Shown here piece by piece: positions 26,336 to 35,039 of a stretch of DNA of 59,938 nucleotides (positions within the stretch are counted from its first letter, which is position 1; each line of letters starts with the position of its first letter). The notes under the pieces were generated by a model. It was not told the origin of the DNA, made no database searches, and saw only the letters and a list, made by a program, of their open reading frames with translations. The DNA comes from Arsenophonus apicola (lineage in GTDB: Bacteria; Pseudomonadota; Gammaproteobacteria; Enterobacterales; Enterobacteriaceae), in assembly GCF_020268605.1 (NCBI RefSeq), contig NZ_CP084224.1, positions 1 through 59,938 of the forward strand, in the 5' to 3' direction. A program made the translations under genes and the position numbers.

Positions 26336-27187
26336 ATGAACATAAAAAATATTTTATTCTTATTAACTTTTTTAAGCTTTTCTTTATTTGCAGAACCTTT
26401 GCATCTCAGTGTTTATAATCCGCAAGAAAATGGAATTTTTCCTGTGTCTTCAACTTTAGTTAGTGGACCTACGGAAGCAATTTTATTTGATGCGCAATTT
26501 AATACGAAAGATGGTGAAAAACTTGTCGAGTTAATCAAAAATAGCAGAAAAGTCCTTAAACAAATTATTATTACTTCAGGTGATCCTGATTTCTATTTTG
26601 GCCTTGCCCCCCTAGCTAAAGCTTTTCCAGAAGCAAAAGTTGTTGCTTCACCTAAAGTGGTCGAACATATTCTTGCTACTAAAGATGCTAAGTTAAAATA
26701 TTGGTCACCTAAAATTAGAGACGGAGCACCAAAAAAACTGATTGTTCCTCAAGTTACAGCGGAAACCATATTTACAGTAGATGGTGAGCCATTAGAATTA
26801 CATCATTCAAATAAATCTTCCGCTTACGTTTGGATACCTGCCAATAAAGCTATTTTAGGCGGCACTAGTATTTCATCAGGTATACATGTATGGACAGCAG
26901 ATAATCAAACAATTGATAGTAGAAACTCTTGGGTTAATACCCTTAAAGAAATGGAAAATCTTAAACCTCTAACAGTAATACCTGGTCACTACCTCGGTGA
27001 AAGGCCAAAAGGAGACCTGGCAATAAAATTCACCATTGATTATTTGGAAAAATTTGAAAAAGCATTAGAAAATCATAAAGATTCTAATGATGTCATAAAA
27101 ACTATGGTGGCTGCTTATCCTCAACTTGCCGAAAAAAGCTCGTTAGAACTTAGCGCGAAAGTGAATACTGGTGAAGTTAAATGGTAA
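26336..27187 (+). CDS. Exported MBL-fold metallohydrolase-like protein with altered metal site
   Basis: 283 residues with signal peptide MNIKNILFLLTFLSFSLFAE. The order fits MBL-fold hydrolases: ILFDAQF, then IIITSGDPDFYFGLAPL where relatives have TH-x-DPDYYFG, AYVWIPANKAILGG, and TVIPGHYLGE near the end. The motif His before GDPD is Ser here, so one zinc ligand seems lost, while Asp and the PGH His remain. Activity may have changed. AGAGGGA about six bases before ATG is a good ribosome site. Confidence 0.8.
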   Translation: MNIKNILFLLTFLSFSLFAEPLHLSVYNPQENGIFPVSSTLVSGPTEAILFDAQFNTKDGEKLVELIKNSRKVLKQIIITSGDPDFYFGLAPLAKAFPEAKVVASPKVVEHILATKDAKLKYWSPKIRDGAPKKLIVPQVTAETIFTVDGEPLELHHSNKSSAYVWIPANKAILGGTSISSGIHVWTADNQTIDSRNSWVNTLKEMENLKPLTVIPGHYLGERPKGDLAIKFTIDYLEKFEKALENHKDSNDVIKTMVAAYPQLAEKSSLELSAKVNTGEVKW

Positions 27188-27268
27188 TTCTTATTTACTA
27201 TTAATCTATGCACTTTAATGTTTTAATAAAGTATTTTTATTATTTGAGGTTCTGGTGTAGAACCTCTA

Positions 27269-27406
27269 TTTGTTGCAAGAAGATTAAGGTATCGAAAACG
27301 GTGGTGACAAGATGTCGACTTTCGTTTTCCGCCATTTACCCTGTTTTGTGTGTTTTTACTGCCATTATTAGTTTTATCAAAACTCGCTATTTTTGGGTAT
27401 CATTAA
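27269..27406 (+). pseudogene. pilU: Prepilin peptidase 3' fragment
   Basis: 45 codons, FVARRLRYRKRW, stop (TGA), QDVDFRFPPFTLFCVFLLPL. The end of the protein at 21450 aligns with it. It is interrupted by a TGA after RKRW and has no start. Confidence 0.7.
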
Positions 27407-27414
27407 CTTAATTG

Positions 27415-27696
27415 TCAATTACTTATCCAACTACCTTTCAATGGTTTTGATAATGTTGCTAATACCGCAATAAGAGTTATTTCAATTGATATAGACCAAC
27501 AAACATGCCCGATGAATTCACTTAAAACTTCGAATTTATTCAAATTCCACAACCATCCATTTTTACCATTCAAGTATATAGGGTGTCTAAAACCTAACGC
27601 AGGTATAAGTATTCCGTGCATAACTAATGTTATTATTAATCCATAAACTGCTCCATACCAAAGTCTTATTTTTGGAAATAGCCCTGATATATACAC
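27415..27696 (-). pseudogene. YagU-like (DUF1440) membrane protein, N-terminus removed by IS3
   Basis: About 94 codons: LWYGAVYGLIITLVMHGILIPALG, EVLSEFIGHVCWSISIEI and a third membrane helix. The pattern HGILIPALG and SEFIGHVCW is that of YagU-type inner membrane proteins. The 5' half ends at the IS3 tip (27697). Stop at 27415. Confidence 0.65.
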
Positions 27697-27708
27697 TGTA
27701 GTGGTCAA

Positions 27709-28573
27709 TTAAATTTGGCCACCGTCCCTGAATGACTGTTGACGGAACAGTCGTTCTGATTGATTTGGCGTTAATCCACCGTTATACCAATGTGGTCTTA
27801 CATCGCTATAGTAGTGGGTTATGTAGCGAATAATGGCTGACTGAGCGACACTAAAACTTGGGTAACCCGTTGTCGGCACCCATTCGGTCTTCAGACTACG
27901 GAAAAATCCCTCCATTAGGCTATTATCCCAACAATTTCCTCGGCGTCTCAGGCTTTGGGTTATCTGATAACGCCATAATACCTGCCTATATTGACGACTG
28001 GTATAATGGCTTCCCTGGTCACTATGAAACACAACCTGTCTGGGATGACCACGCCGCTCACAAGCCATTTGCAGGGCTCTGGTTGTTAATTGTGAATCGG
28101 GTGAAAATGACATTGCCAACCAACAGGTTTTCGGGCAAACAAATCCAATACTACCGCCAGATATGCCCATCGTTCCCCTGTCCAAATATAGGTTACATCT
28201 CCACACCAGACCTGGTCTGGTCTGGTCCGGCGACAGCAAATTCTCTGTTAAGAAGGTTTGGAATATCAATGCGCTCATCGCCTCCACGCTTGTATTGATG
28301 TTTTCGTGTTTGGCAACTAACAAGGTTTAACTCTTTCATTAGTTTACCGGCCAGCCAACGACCCAGTTTAACCCCGAATGTATTGGTAACCATCGTGGCG
28401 ATACTCCTTGCGCCAGCGGACCCACCACTGATGTTCCAGGCTTCGCTGACCAGGCTACGCTTTACTGTCCGTTCAGCATCTGGCGATTTCGGTTGAGACC
28501 AATAACGATAACTGCTTCGGTGAATACGAAAAAGACGACATAATGTTTTTACCGGATAACGCGCGCTTAGCAT
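27709..28573 (-). pseudogene. IS3-family transposase OrfB, frameshifted
   Basis: N-terminal part SARYPVKTLCRLFRIHRSSYRYW reads from 28573. The frame breaks near 28200 in a TGGTCTGG repeat, and the DDE core follows in another frame with further altered stretches: VVFHSDQGSHYTSRQYRQVL, RRGNCWDNSLMEGFFRSLKTEW. Asp and Glu of the core are present, but no continuous protein results. Confidence 0.85.
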
Positions 28574-28578
28574 ATTAA

Positions 28579-28863
28579 CTACCGAGAATTTTTCAGTGAG
28601 TCCGACATTAAGAGCGCAGTAGCCTTTTTTAAGATGTCATTCTCCATTTCTAGGCGTTGAATTCTTTTCTTCATTGACATGAACTCAACGTTTTCCGGCG
28701 TTACTGGCAGACCAAGCGAGGATTTTCCATTGTGCTCTAAACGAAGGGCTTTTACCCATCGGCGTATAGCTGAAAGACTTACATTCATCGCTTTCGCTGC
28801 TTCTTGGTGGGTGTAATTTTGCTCATTTTGGCACCTATGAAAATTATGAGGCAAGCATATCAC
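28579..28863 (-). pseudogene. IS3-family OrfA
   Basis: 94 codons. The helix-turn-helix (QEAAKAMNVSLSAIRRWVKA) and the leucine-zipper-like end (IQRLEMENDILKKATALLM) are typical of IS3 OrfA. The first 20 residues are out of family, so a small deletion with a frame change lies near 28830. Confidence 0.75.
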
Positions 28864-28906
28864 CTCTACTTAGGTGGCCAAATTCATTATGCCACTACAC
28901 TTTATT

Positions 28907-30073
28907 TTAAGGTTTATTTGGATCAAACAAATGATTATTCTTAACTGCCTCAACATTCTCTGTGCCTGCTAAAATCATCACTGTCTCAAGCTCTTCGTTT
29001 AGGTGTTGGAATACACTGTAAACTCCATCAGCTCCTCCTAATGCCAAGCCATATAACGCGGGTCTGCCTATAGCGACAATATCAGCGCCATTAGCTAATG
29101 CTTTAAAAACATGACTTCCTCTTCTTACGCCGCTATCAAAAATAATAGGAACTCTTTTTTGAACAACTTTAGCGATATGTGGTAGCATGTTGAATGTCGA
29201 CGGCGCGCCATCTAATTGGCGACCACCATGATTAGAGACCCAAATGCCATCTGCCCTGGCATCTATAGCTATTTTTGCTGCTTCTGGTGATTCAATACCT
29301 TTGACAATAACAGGAAGTCCGCTAATTTTTTTTATGTAACTAATATCTTCGGCGGAAAATCCCAATTTTCTCATTGCCCTGGCTTCACTTTGCGTAACAG
29401 TCTTACCAGCATAAAATTCTGTAACATTTGGTGTTTTGACAGAGTATTCATAATTATTTCTAATATCTGCTTCACGATTACCTGGCACTCCAGAATCAAT
29501 AGTAAGAATAATAGCTTTTGCTCCAGCTTTTTTAGCTTTTTTTATAATATATTCATTGAAGTTATTATCTTTACTCATATATAACTGGAAGAAAAAAGGC
29601 GCGTTAGGCGCACTTTCGGCAATTTTCTCGATAGGCACACTCGAATAAGTGCTAATTGACATTATTGTGCCTGCTTTTCTAGTTCCTTTAATAGTATCTT
29701 TATCTGCTTCTTGATGAACTAACCCATGCGCTGCCATTGGCGCCAATATTATTGGGCTAGCCAAATCAATACCGAATAGTTTAGTTTTTAGAGCAACTTC
29801 ATTTAACCCAGTTAAACCATTTGGGATAATATTTTTTCTATTAAATGATTCGGTATTGTCCCTTAAGGTAATCTCATCTTCCGAACCCCCTTTAACATAT
29901 CCTAAAGCGCCTATGCTAAGTTTTTCAGCGGCTTCTTTTTCTAATTCATATAAATTGATTATTTTAATTTTCTTTTCTGATGAACTTATTGTTTTAAGGG
30001 GTTCTGCTTTAATAGTAAGATTACAGCATAAAACCAAGAAACCAAGCAATAACACTTTGATAAAAGCATTCAT
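28907..30073 (-). CDS. Exported FMN-dependent alpha-hydroxy-acid (lactate) oxidase-like protein
   Basis: 388 residues. A signal peptide (MNAFIKVLLLGFLVLCCNLTIKAEP) precedes a complete FMN TIM-barrel of the lactate oxidase/LldD family: SPIILAPMAAHGL (FMN), FFFQLYMSKD (active-site Tyr), ILTIDSGVPGNREAD, VIVKGIESPEAA (catalytic Lys), VSNHGGRQLDGAPST (catalytic His and Arg) and FDSGVRRGSHVFKALANGAD. Family members oxidise L-lactate to pyruvate, and the oxidase branch releases H2O2. An exported form is unusual because FMN enzymes normally stay in the cytoplasm. The gene is intact next to IS debris. Confidence 0.88.
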   Translation of the reverse strand: MNAFIKVLLLGFLVLCCNLTIKAEPLKTISSSEKKIKIINLYELEKEAAEKLSIGALGYVKGGSEDEITLRDNTESFNRKNIIPNGLTGLNEVALKTKLFGIDLASPIILAPMAAHGLVHQEADKDTIKGTRKAGTIMSISTYSSVPIEKIAESAPNAPFFFQLYMSKDNNFNEYIIKKAKKAGAKAIILTIDSGVPGNREADIRNNYEYSVKTPNVTEFYAGKTVTQSEARAMRKLGFSAEDISYIKKISGLPVIVKGIESPEAAKIAIDARADGIWVSNHGGRQLDGAPSTFNMLPHIAKVVQKRVPIIFDSGVRRGSHVFKALANGADIVAIGRPALYGLALGGADGVYSVFQHLNEELETVMILAGTENVEAVKNNHLFDPNKP

Positions 30074-30090
30074 AAATTATTTCCTTTAAA

Positions 30091-30243
30091 TTATTCGTTA
30101 AGTAATTTTGTCGCTTCTTCTTCAAATTGTTTTTGGATTTTTGCAGGTAGCCTTTTTAATACCTCCTGTTGAAATTGATAGGCGTTTGCATAACGCTCAA
30201 TTCTTTCATTATTTTTTTGGCTTTCATAAAATAATACACCCAA
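30091..30243 (-). pseudogene. Hypothetical gene, 3' fragment
   Basis: About 50 codons (LGVLFYESQKNNERIERYAN, ... AKIQKQFEEEATKLLNE), helical and charged. The upstream part is replaced by the pilU tail at 30252. The stop lies 18 bases from the lactate-oxidase start on the same strand. Confidence 0.45.
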
Positions 30244-30251
30244 CATTGTAG

Positions 30252-30353
30252 TGGCAGCAGGATGACGACTTTCGCCGCCTGCCCTTTGCCCCGTTTTTGT
30301 GTTCAGGGGCAGCATTGATACACTTGTATCCCCAAATAGGGGATTTCTTGTAG
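30252..30353 (+). pseudogene. pilU: Prepilin peptidase 3' fragment, next to the pil/tra region
   Basis: 34 codons, WQQDDDFRRLPFAPFLCSGA and ALIHLYPQIGDFL, ending TAG 30353. As pilU precedes pilV in IncI1-type pil operons, this looks like the original locus, with the long copy at 21450 displaced. Confidence 0.7.
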
Positions 30354-30354
30354 T

Positions 30355-30879
30355 TTAAAGTTTCCCTGCGGCACTCAGCGCTGCATGGAGCGTTTTAAAT
30401 GGTAACATTAAGGTTGACTTGGCATCCAATAATGGAATGGCTCCATAACTGGCATACCACTGTGCAACACGTTCATTTTTGGCATCAATCACTAAGGCAA
30501 CTCCACCAACCTGAGTAGCAACCAATAAGCACCTTCTTCCAGCGGCCAGCAATAGCTGACCGCCTAGCCCGAGCCCCTGAACTGAAAAGTCTACAGCTAG
30601 ACGACCAAGTCGAAAGACTGGCACATCATGTCGAGCCAGACCGCGTTTAATCACCTCAGGGACATCCTCATAAGCAATGGAAGCTGGACTTAGGCAGTAG
30701 TAGCCCAATATTTTTTCATTGTGTTCGTTAACAGCAAGATAGGTTTTTGCTCCACCTTTTTCATGATTTTGCCTGGCGTGACGATATAGAAACTGATTCA
30801 ACACCTCATTTCCACAGTTGAAATCACCCCGATTATGTTTTTTTCCTATTGGCTCCTCGTGCCAGATTGGCAGGGTCAT
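30355..30879 (-). CDS. GNAT-family toxin of a TacAT-type toxin-antitoxin pair
   Basis: 174 residues. It starts HEEPIGKKHNRGDFNCGNEV and shows the GNAT core: ILGYYCLSPASI, VPVFRLGRLAVDFSVQGLGL (acetyl-CoA loop), LVIDAKNERVAQWYASYGAIPL. Toxins of this group acetylate the amino acid on charged tRNA and stop translation. The start overlaps the stop of the antitoxin by four bases (ATGA), the usual order. Confidence 0.9.
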   Translation of the reverse strand: MTLPIWHEEPIGKKHNRGDFNCGNEVLNQFLYRHARQNHEKGGAKTYLAVNEHNEKILGYYCLSPASIAYEDVPEVIKRGLARHDVPVFRLGRLAVDFSVQGLGLGGQLLLAAGRRCLLVATQVGGVALVIDAKNERVAQWYASYGAIPLLDAKSTLMLPFKTLHAALSAAGKL

Positions 30880-31154
30880 GATTTTTTAGGTAAGGCAAAT
30901 GCTGCAGCCATCAATTTGTCATTAGGTGCCGGAGGATTATCTAAAAGTTCCATAACATGCAAACTGTCTCTTCTGGTCAGATTCAGCCGCTCATTTTCAT
31001 CGATAATCTTCCGTGCCACTGACAGCACATTGCGGAGTACAAACTCAGTCAAGTTGGTGTGTTGTAAAGCCGCTGCACGTATTAACAACGATTTTTCTTC
31101 TGAGGCTATACGTAACGACATACGATCATTATTTTCAACAGGTATTTGAGGCAT
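30876..31154 (-). CDS. DUF1778 antitoxin
   Basis: 92 residues. N-terminal ribbon-helix-helix (DRMSLRIASEEKSLLIRAAALQHTNLTEFVL), then a C-terminal tail that wraps the toxin (ALQ... NPPAPNDKLMAAAFALPKKS). ATG 31154 was chosen: AGGAGG lies eight bases upstream and the family starts at the RHH. The frame is open to 31193. Confidence 0.9.
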   Translation of the reverse strand: MPQIPVENNDRMSLRIASEEKSLLIRAAALQHTNLTEFVLRNVLSVARKIIDENERLNLTRRDSLHVMELLDNPPAPNDKLMAAAFALPKKS

Positions 31155-31172
31155 AGTTAAACCCTCCTTTTT

Positions 31173-31213
31173 GTGCACTTTAAAAGTGTACATTAAGGTA
31201 TGTGTGTTTTCAA
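31173..31213 (-). promoter_or_regulatory. Promoter and operator of the toxin-antitoxin operon
   Basis: On the minus strand TTGAAA (31213-31208), 17-bp spacer, TACACT (31190-31185). The -10 box lies in an imperfect palindrome, GTGCACTTTAAAAGTGTAC (31173-31191), which fits autorepression by the RHH antitoxin. Confidence 0.75.
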
Positions 31214-31540
31214 GGTTTTATGTCAGCGCTGGATTTCCGTATTTTTTCTGGATGAACAGAGAAAGTGCCCAAAAATAACCCTTTTGGCCCCAAAATCGCG
31301 TGAACTTGAATAACGGTCAATTGTTAACAAAATGTTATATTCAAAAATTGTATTTTTCCGATGAGAAAACGTGTCTTTTTAAGCCTTTCGCGGTAATTTT
31401 TGCCTGAAAGCTAAAATCCAAGTGCCGATAACCACCATTATGTTAAATAGCATCCTATTTTAGCAAATTAAGTGTTGCCGCCTTCCTACCTCCTTTAAGT
31501 CCACTTTAAAAACGATTCGTTATAATTACGAGGAACACCT
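31214..31540. other. Intergenic region before pilV
   Basis: About 330 bases without a supported gene. TTTAAA and TATAAT-like boxes near 31505 and 31528 could drive pilV; a ribosome site GAGGAA lies before its ATG. Confidence 0.45.
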
Positions 31541-32818
31541 ATGTCAAAAATACATCAAAACAGAATAAAAGAAATCGACCGAGGATTTATCGCGTTGGAA
31601 GTTCTCGGCGTCCTGGTGATTATGGCCTTGCTCGCGTTGTGGGGTGCTGAAAAATACAGCGAATTTCTGGAAGAACAGGAGTGGATAGTTTCCGCTCGCC
31701 ATTTCAGCGAGTTTAATGAAGCTGCGAAGCACTATATCGCTGACCATTATGATGAACTGTTAACACAACCAAAATCTACGCTTAATAATGCCCTGCTCAT
31801 TAAAAAAGGATATCTCCAGAAAGGTTTTTCCGACAAAAACCCCTTTGGTCAACAATACGTCACTGGGATTGTCAGAAACAACCAGAAAAGACCTCCCGCC
31901 TTGCAGGCATTAACCTGTAGTGTTAATGGTGAAAATCTAACCGAAAAAGGGATGCGCCGTATCGCCGCTCAAATTAACGGTATGGGTGGGTTTGTGGATG
32001 AAAGAAACCTCGCCATCGGGGCTTACGGTGGCTGGATAAGCCAGCCAAAGGATTTTGGCCTTGATTGTCGATTTGGACATATTGCCATAGCCCTATCGTC
32101 AGAAATATTGGGTAGCGTGTTGCAGGAAAGCGACCGGCTGTATCGTTTTCAGGTAAAGCACAAGCCTGAGTTAAACCGTATGCACACCCATATCGATATG
32201 GGTGGTAACAATCTTAATAATGCCAATGCTGTTAATGCCAAAGAAGGGGTTTTTAGTAAAACCGTCACCGCAAACGGGGATATAAAAAGTCAGGGTGGCT
32301 GGCTGGTCACGCAGGATAATAAAGGTTGGATAAATACCAAACATGGGGGCGGATTTTATATGACGGATAAAGAGTGGATACGCGCTGTCAACAACAAAAG
32401 TATTTATACTGGAGGACAGTTAAAAGGCGGTACGGTTCGCGCAGAGGGCCGCTTATCAACCGGAGATTTTTTACAGCTCGAGAAAGTCGTCGTTGAAGGT
32501 TCGTCCTGTCCAACCAGTGGATTAGTGAGTCGGGATGCTAAAGGGGCAGTTCTTTCCTGTCAAACCGGCAGGTGGACCAAAACGACTGGACTGGGTCCTG
32601 TTTCCTATCATAAAACCAATTCAGGTGCTAAAAATATTGGCTCACACGAGTTCTGTGCGATTGCTGGATTTAACTTGCCGGGGCAATATTTTAGCAATGT
32701 CGCCTGTCATGTGAAACCAGATGAGCATAAAACTGGATTTTATCGGGTAGCCCGCCGAGTTTTGTGCACTTCCAATGTGAAGCAATTTGCATTAATTAAA
32801 AAATTCTACGCATCCTGA
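31541..32818 (+). CDS. pilV: PilV-type minor pilin / conjugative pilus tip adhesin
   Basis: 425 residues. A type IV prepilin leader ends at RG|FIALEVLGVLVIMALLALWG: cut after Gly15, Phe16 as first residue and Glu20 at +5. The rest is the PilV body (PKDFGLDCRFGHIAIA, repeated GGNNLNNANAVNAKEG-like strand repeats) and a Cys-containing tip domain (CPTSGLV, SCQTGRWTK, CTSNVKQF). In IncI1 plasmids the tip is swapped by a shufflon; no rci gene or alternative tips are visible here. Tip adhesins choose recipients in liquid mating. Confidence 0.9.
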   Translation: MSKIHQNRIKEIDRGFIALEVLGVLVIMALLALWGAEKYSEFLEEQEWIVSARHFSEFNEAAKHYIADHYDELLTQPKSTLNNALLIKKGYLQKGFSDKNPFGQQYVTGIVRNNQKRPPALQALTCSVNGENLTEKGMRRIAAQINGMGGFVDERNLAIGAYGGWISQPKDFGLDCRFGHIAIALSSEILGSVLQESDRLYRFQVKHKPELNRMHTHIDMGGNNLNNANAVNAKEGVFSKTVTANGDIKSQGGWLVTQDNKGWINTKHGGGFYMTDKEWIRAVNNKSIYTGGQLKGGTVRAEGRLSTGDFLQLEKVVVEGSSCPTSGLVSRDAKGAVLSCQTGRWTKTTGLGPVSYHKTNSGAKNIGSHEFCAIAGFNLPGQYFSNVACHVKPDEHKTGFYRVARRVLCTSNVKQFALIKKFYAS

Positions 32819-33331
32819 TTCACCCATATCAATTTATCAACGGGGAAATTAAGTTCTCTGGCAAGATTTAGCAAAGACTCCGTTTCCGCCGTCTCGAGCC
32901 TGGGTGTGCGTGAAAGCAGCCATAAATAGTTTCGACTTGGTCCTGCCACCAAGGCATAACGATATTCTGGATGGAGCGCTATCACATGGTAGCCACCATA
33001 GAACGGCCAGAAGAAAGAAACTTTCAGTGACCCTTTTTCGGGGAACCTATAAATTTTGCTTTACCTATACTTTTTCGCCATTGATGCAGCTCGGGCAAAA
33101 TCCCCGATTAATGACTTTCACGCTCCCGTCGGGATTAAGCATGTAATTGGCGGTAACCCGTTCTAAGCCACGCTCAAAACGATTGTCTAGTCGGGCAATT
33201 TCGTACCAGAGCCCGAGATATTGATTCAAATCAAAATTTTCTACAGCTTTTACACCCTTTGGCGCCGACACGCTACAAGACAGAGATAGCAAAGAAGATA
33301 TTAGTAAATAGAGATTTCTCAATATTTTCAT
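32806..33331 (-). pseudogene. blc: Blc-like lipocalin lipoprotein, frameshifted
   Basis: Lipoprotein signal with lipobox LSLSC, then the bacterial lipocalin start VENFDLNQYLGLWYEIARLDNRFERG and GFCPSCINGEKV. The frame is lost at an A5 run near 33065; with one more A it continues GKAKFIGSPKKGSLKVSFF, WPFYGGYHVIALHPEYRYAL to TAG 32806. The family stores lipids at the outer membrane. The 3' end lies inside the pilV 3' end by 13 bases, so these genes have been brought together by rearrangement. Confidence 0.85.
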
Positions 33332-33407
33332 GTCTCGTCATCCTTATAAGCATTTTGCATCAAATACGCAATCAGCGTAATTCAAACAAACCAAATAGGA
33401 AAGTTGT

Positions 33408-33719
33408 TATGAAAAAAACCTTTTTATCGGCTGCATGGCTATTACTTGCAGCCAGTTACCCCCTTTCTGCCCAGGAAAAAATTGATTCTGATGACCCGTG
33501 TACCGTTGTGTTGTGTATGTACGGAAAATTACAAGGTAACAATCAAAGTGAATGCAATGGCGCTGTGCGTAAATTTTTTCACTTAAAAAATTTGGTCGGC
33601 ATGGTTTTCGTCCATGGAAAACTTTTGTTAAACGGCGAGATTTTCTTGGCGGATGTCCAACAGCAGATCCGGCTGTTGTCAGCGACATCATGAAACAATT
33701 TGGCAAAATGAGAGGTTGA
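33408..33719 (+). pseudogene. trbM: TrbM-like conjugal transfer protein, frameshifted
   Basis: Signal peptide MKKTFLSAAWLLLAASYPLSAQ, then DDPCTVVLCMYGKLQGNNQSEC and a FFHL end. At an A6 run near 33588 the frame changes; the family sequence goes on as KFGRHGFRPWKTFVKRRDFL and CPTADPAVVSDIMKQFGKMR to 33719. TrbM family members are periplasmic accessory proteins of conjugation with paired Cys. Confidence 0.75.
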
Positions 33720-33722
33720 AAA

Positions 33723-34082
33723 ATGAATGGAAAATTCAGTAAATCCGATAAAGAACGCTTTAATACCCGGATTGGCAGGGAAGTTATCCTATGGGACTAT
33801 TTGAAAACAGATAAAGTGATAGCAGATATTGGCGCAGAAATTACAGTAAAAGATCCTGATTTGTACGACCGCATCAGTAATTATGTACTTTTGCATGGAG
33901 AGGATTTGCAAGGCATGTTCAAAGATGAGAAGTACCTGTATATGTCCTGCTTTATTCGTGATGTGCGCGCTTTCAGAAATGAATTTGAGTTAGAAGAACG
34001 CCTAAAGCCTCTCTTTAGTCTCGGCAAAGGAGATGCTGATGAATTTGTGATTAGCTTTCCATCGAAATTGAATCCAGCCTAA
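33723..34082 (+). CDS. Hypothetical protein in transfer region
   Basis: 119 residues, soluble and acidic (MNGKFSKSDKERFNTRIGRE, YMSCFIRDVRAFRNEFELEE). It starts three bases after trbM, in a tight run of same-strand genes. Family not recognised. Confidence 0.6.
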   Translation: MNGKFSKSDKERFNTRIGREVILWDYLKTDKVIADIGAEITVKDPDLYDRISNYVLLHGEDLQGMFKDEKYLYMSCFIRDVRAFRNEFELEERLKPLFSLGKGDADEFVISFPSKLNPA

Positions 34083-34084
34083 CT

Positions 34085-34483
34085 ATGATAAGGATGATTG
34101 AAATGCTACTACATCTTTCGCCACGGTATTACTTACGCTACAGTGATGTGCAACTTGATTTGATTGATGTATCTGTACCCGAATTAAACCTCACATTAAA
34201 GGGTGGCGTTGATATTGTTGCCCGTACACCCTACCCAAATAAATGTTATCAAATTGCTTGCCGGAAAAAAGGGCGTAAGGCTATTAACGGTATTTTTATT
34301 GAAACCGATAAAAAACTAACCAATTTCACCCAAATAACCCGATGGGCGGTTAACGGAGAAATTGCTACCCACAAAATACACTTTCATATTCTTGACTCAG
34401 ATTTTGATGCTATCACTTCTGAAATCATGATGTGGAATGCATTTTATGACACCCCGTTTTATCACGAAAAGCGAAATCCATGA
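34085..34483 (+). CDS. Hypothetical protein in transfer region
   Basis: 132 residues, no signal or membrane segment (LLHLSPRYYLRYSDVQLDLI, GRKAINGIFIETDKKLTNFT). Starts two bases after the previous gene. Not recognised. Confidence 0.55.
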   Translation: MIRMIEMLLHLSPRYYLRYSDVQLDLIDVSVPELNLTLKGGVDIVARTPYPNKCYQIACRKKGRKAINGIFIETDKKLTNFTQITRWAVNGEIATHKIHFHILDSDFDAITSEIMMWNAFYDTPFYHEKRNP

Positions 34484-34584
34484 AAACTGGCTACCTGCAA
34501 CTAATCAACCGCGCATGTTGCCGATTCTTGAAAATAAGAAAGAAAGTCAACGAGAACAACAGCGGCTAATTTATAATTTGGTTA

Positions 34585-35028
34585 GTGATGACGGTTTTAT
34601 CAATGAAAGAACTGAATTCTTTCCAATACCCACAATTGAATCTCAACGCATTACAGTACCTTTTAAGGGAATCAACGATTCCTTCTCCTGATGATGCGTT
34701 CATCGCAAATGTTGCGCCTTATGAATATACGCTGAAACCCACGAGCACCGCGATATCCGAGATAGAAGCTCTGCCTGTAGCGTTGATGAAAAATCAATTA
34801 AAAAACAAAAACGATAATGTTAATCATGTTCTTAATGAAATTAATCAACGAGCACCTTATTTCTTCACCAACACCAATGATTTGCTCAATAAAGCTAGGT
34901 TATTTTCAACCACGTATTTAACGAGCAATGAAAATGATTTGCGCTTTATTGACGACGAACTGACACAAAGATTTTTCTCCCTTGATTTTATCGAAAATGA
35001 AAATCAAGAAATCCAACAAACCAAATAA
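34585..35028 (+). CDS. Hypothetical protein upstream of topB
   Basis: 147 codons from GTG 34585 (ATG 34588 and 34603 are also possible). Polar and helical (NSFQYPQLNLNALQYLLRES, NHVLNEINQRAPYFFTNTND). A second frame (34437-34691) overlaps its start, so the 5' end may be frameshifted. Not recognised. Confidence 0.45.
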   Translation: MMTVLSMKELNSFQYPQLNLNALQYLLRESTIPSPDDAFIANVAPYEYTLKPTSTAISEIEALPVALMKNQLKNKNDNVNHVLNEINQRAPYFFTNTNDLLNKARLFSTTYLTSNENDLRFIDDELTQRFFSLDFIENENQEIQQTK

Positions 35029-35039
35029 GAGAGAAAAAA

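Larger units (their letters stand above)
27697..28899 (-). mobile_element. IS3-family insertion sequence, degraded
   Basis: Ends TGTAGTGG (27697) and CCACTACA (28899), with further inner pairing (AATTTGGCCACC / AGGTGGCCAAATT). Two frames on the minus strand, orfA and orfB, as in IS3. The flanks (ATACAC and CTTTAT) show no target duplication, so one side may have been rearranged. Confidence 0.85.

Noticed and set aside
32819..33064. A shufflon with alternative pilV tips
   Set aside because: The region after pilV encodes the lipocalin C-terminus on the minus strand; no inverted repeats or rci recombinase were found.
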